Origin: Propionibacteriaceae bacterium
Lineage (GTDB): Bacteria > Actinomycetota > Actinomycetes > Propionibacteriales > Propionibacteriaceae
Assembly: GCA_027353565.1 (NCBI GenBank)
Contig: DAIEHO010000116.1
Span: 1-6,316, forward strand
Length of the DNA: 6,316 bases
Reading direction: 5' to 3'
Position numbers and translations under genes: made by a program. Position 1 is the first letter of the stretch; every line of letters starts with the position of its first letter. Positions 5,080-6,316 of this stretch are shown here, one piece after another. Below the pieces are notes generated by a model that searched no databases, had not been told where the DNA came from, and saw only the letters and a list, made by a program, of their open reading frames with translations.

Positions 5080-6316
5080 ACGTCGCAGGAGGTCGCTGTA
5101 CGGGCGGTACGCGGGCGGGCCCGACCCGCTCGCACCTCCCGTCGACCTGGCCGAGGCGCTGAAGGCCGTCTCGGACGACGTCATGGCCGGGTACTCGCCG
5201 GAGAACGCCCTGCGCGAGTACCTGCGGCGCGGCGGTCGCGAGCAGCGCGGTCTCGACGACCTCGCCCGCGATGTGCACCGCAAGCGTCAGGAGCTGCTGC
5301 GCAACCACCGCCTCGACGGGACGCTCGAGGAGGTGAGGCAGCTCCTCGACGATGCCGTGCTCTCGGAGCGCAAGCAGCTCGCCCGTGACGCCACGATGGA
5401 CGACGGCGACCGCGCGCTGCGCGAGATGACGCTCGACAGCCTCCCCACCTCGACGGCAGCCGCCGTGAGCTCGCTGAGCTCGTACGACTGGCAGTCCTCG
5501 GACGCCAGGGACTCGTACGAGAAGATCAAGGACCTCCTGGGTCGCGAGCTGCTGGACCAGCGCTTCGCCGGGATGAAGGATGCGCTCGAGAACGCCACCG
5601 ACGAGGACCGACAGGCCGTCTCGGAGATGCTCCAGGACCTCAACCAGCTTCTCGAGGCACACCGCCGGGGCGAGGACACCGCGCAGATGATGCGCGACTT
5701 CATGGACAAGCACGGACAGTTCTTCCCGGAGAACCCCGAGACCGTCGAGGAGCTGATCGACGCGCTGGCCGAGCGTGCGGCGGCGGCGCAGCGGATGATG
5801 CGGTCGATGTCGCCCGAGCAGCGCGACGAGCTCATGCAGCTCAGCGCCCAGGCCTTCGGTTCTCCCGACCTCATGCAGCAGCTCAGCGAGCTCGACGCGA
5901 ACCTCCAGGCGCTGCGGCCAGGCGAGGACTGGGGGGGCCAGGAGTCGTTCAGCGGTGACGAAGGGCTCGGTCTGGGGGACGGGACCGGCGTGCTCCAGGA
6001 CCTCGCGGAGCTGGAGTCCCTCGCGGAGCAGCTCGGGCAGGGGTACGGAGGGGCACACATGGAGGACGTCGACGTCGACGCGCTCGCCCGCCAGCTCGGG
6101 GACGAGGCTGCGGTCACGGCGCGACGGCTCGCCGAGATCGAGCGGGAGCTCCGTTCGTCAGGACTCCTGCGACGCACGCCGGACGGGTCACTGCGCCTGT
6201 CACCCGCGGCCATGCGCAAGCTGGGCAAGTCGCTCCTTGCCGATGCCGCGAATCAGCTGTCAGGACGGACGGGGTCGCGCGACACCCGGCTGGCGGGTGC
6301 CGCGGGGGAGCAGACC
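5072..6316 (+). CDS. von Willebrand factor A domain protein, N-terminal part (Rv0959 type, cut by window edge)
   Basis: 415 codons are open from ATG 5072 to the last base of the window with no stop. It starts MDRRRRRSLYGRYAGGPDPLAPP, a signature of the Rv0959-like partner of the preceding ATPase, followed by AEALKAVSDDVMAGYSPENALREYLRRGG (27-55). The visible part is mostly charged helices: DQRFAGMKDALENATDEDR (162-180), HGQFFPENPETVEELIDAL (214-232), MSPEQRDELMQLSAQAFGSP (246-265), then LRPGEDWGG (281-289) and a Gly-rich linker near 298-306. VDVDALARQLGDEAAV follows from 333. Family members are about 650-680 residues with a vWA domain at the C-terminus, so the metal-binding MIDAS motif should lie to the right of the window and cannot be checked. 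There is no signal peptide or membrane segment. It probably acts with the ATPase as a MoxR-vWA pair in the cytosol. Confidence 0.9.
   Translation, partial: MDRRRRRSLYGRYAGGPDPLAPPVDLAEALKAVSDDVMAGYSPENALREYLRRGGREQRGLDDLARDVHRKRQELLRNHRLDGTLEEVRQLLDDAVLSERKQLARDATMDDGDRALREMTLDSLPTSTAAAVSSLSSYDWQSSDARDSYEKIKDLLGRELLDQRFAGMKDALENATDEDRQAVSEMLQDLNQLLEAHRRGEDTAQMMRDFMDKHGQFFPENPETVEELIDALAERAAAAQRMMRSMSPEQRDELMQLSAQAFGSPDLMQQLSELDANLQALRPGEDWGGQESFSGDEGLGLGDGTGVLQDLAELESLAEQLGQGYGGAHMEDVDVDALARQLGDEAAVTARRLAEIERELRSSGLLRRTPDGSLRLSPAAMRKLGKSLLADAANQLSGRTGSRDTRLAGAAGEQT

Noticed and set aside
6062..6080. Short GACGTC tandem repeat
   Set aside because: It is simply the coding of Asp-Val-Asp-Val-Asp within the vWA protein, in a stretch conserved in the family.
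4931..6228. Long minus-strand open frames opposite the vWA gene
   Set aside because: The plus strand encodes a recognisable Rv0959-like protein; the reverse frames are Ser/Arg- or Leu/Val-rich shadows with no family resemblance.

Overview
The window reads as chromosome of a high-GC actinobacterium. The codons end overwhelmingly in G or C, GTG starts are common, and three gene sets point to Actinobacteria: a phosphomutase-like gene beside DUF3090, an AAA+/von Willebrand pair like Mycobacterium Rv0958-Rv0959, and an ECF sigma factor with a zinc-finger tail. Nocardioidaceae or a close relative is my guess. No sign of phage, IS element, CRISPR array, tRNA or rRNA was found.

Layout. (1) Positions 1-1757, minus strand, one operon: an ECF sigma factor with a fused zinc-binding anti-sigma-like tail, then a histidine phosphatase (MSMEG_4193 type), then DUF3090, which is cut by the left edge. 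The stop codon of each upstream gene lies inside the Shine-Dalgarno of the next gene, so translation is probably coupled. (2) Positions 1825-2738, minus strand: a TetR regulator followed by a 67-residue YgaP-like (DUF2892) membrane protein, then a strong hairpin. (3) Positions 2888-3529, plus strand: pyrE, divergent from tetR, encoding an orotate phosphoribosyltransferase that looks like the Escherichia coli/yeast type instead of the short actinobacterial type. (4) Positions 3700-6316, plus strand: an AAA+ MoxR/Mg-chelatase-like ATPase overlapping by 8 nt with a von Willebrand-type partner cut by the right edge.

The four genes that head a transcription unit (sigma, tetR, pyrE, the ATPase) all carry a TANNNT -10 box exactly 6 nt before the start codon, which predicts leaderless mRNAs. 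The four downstream genes instead have ordinary Shine-Dalgarno sites. This split is the most coherent signal in the window. Second are the atypical PyrE and the sigma/zinc-finger fusion, which has a well-placed internal start. I see no clearly new multi-gene system. The genes are mostly conserved housekeeping and regulatory ones.
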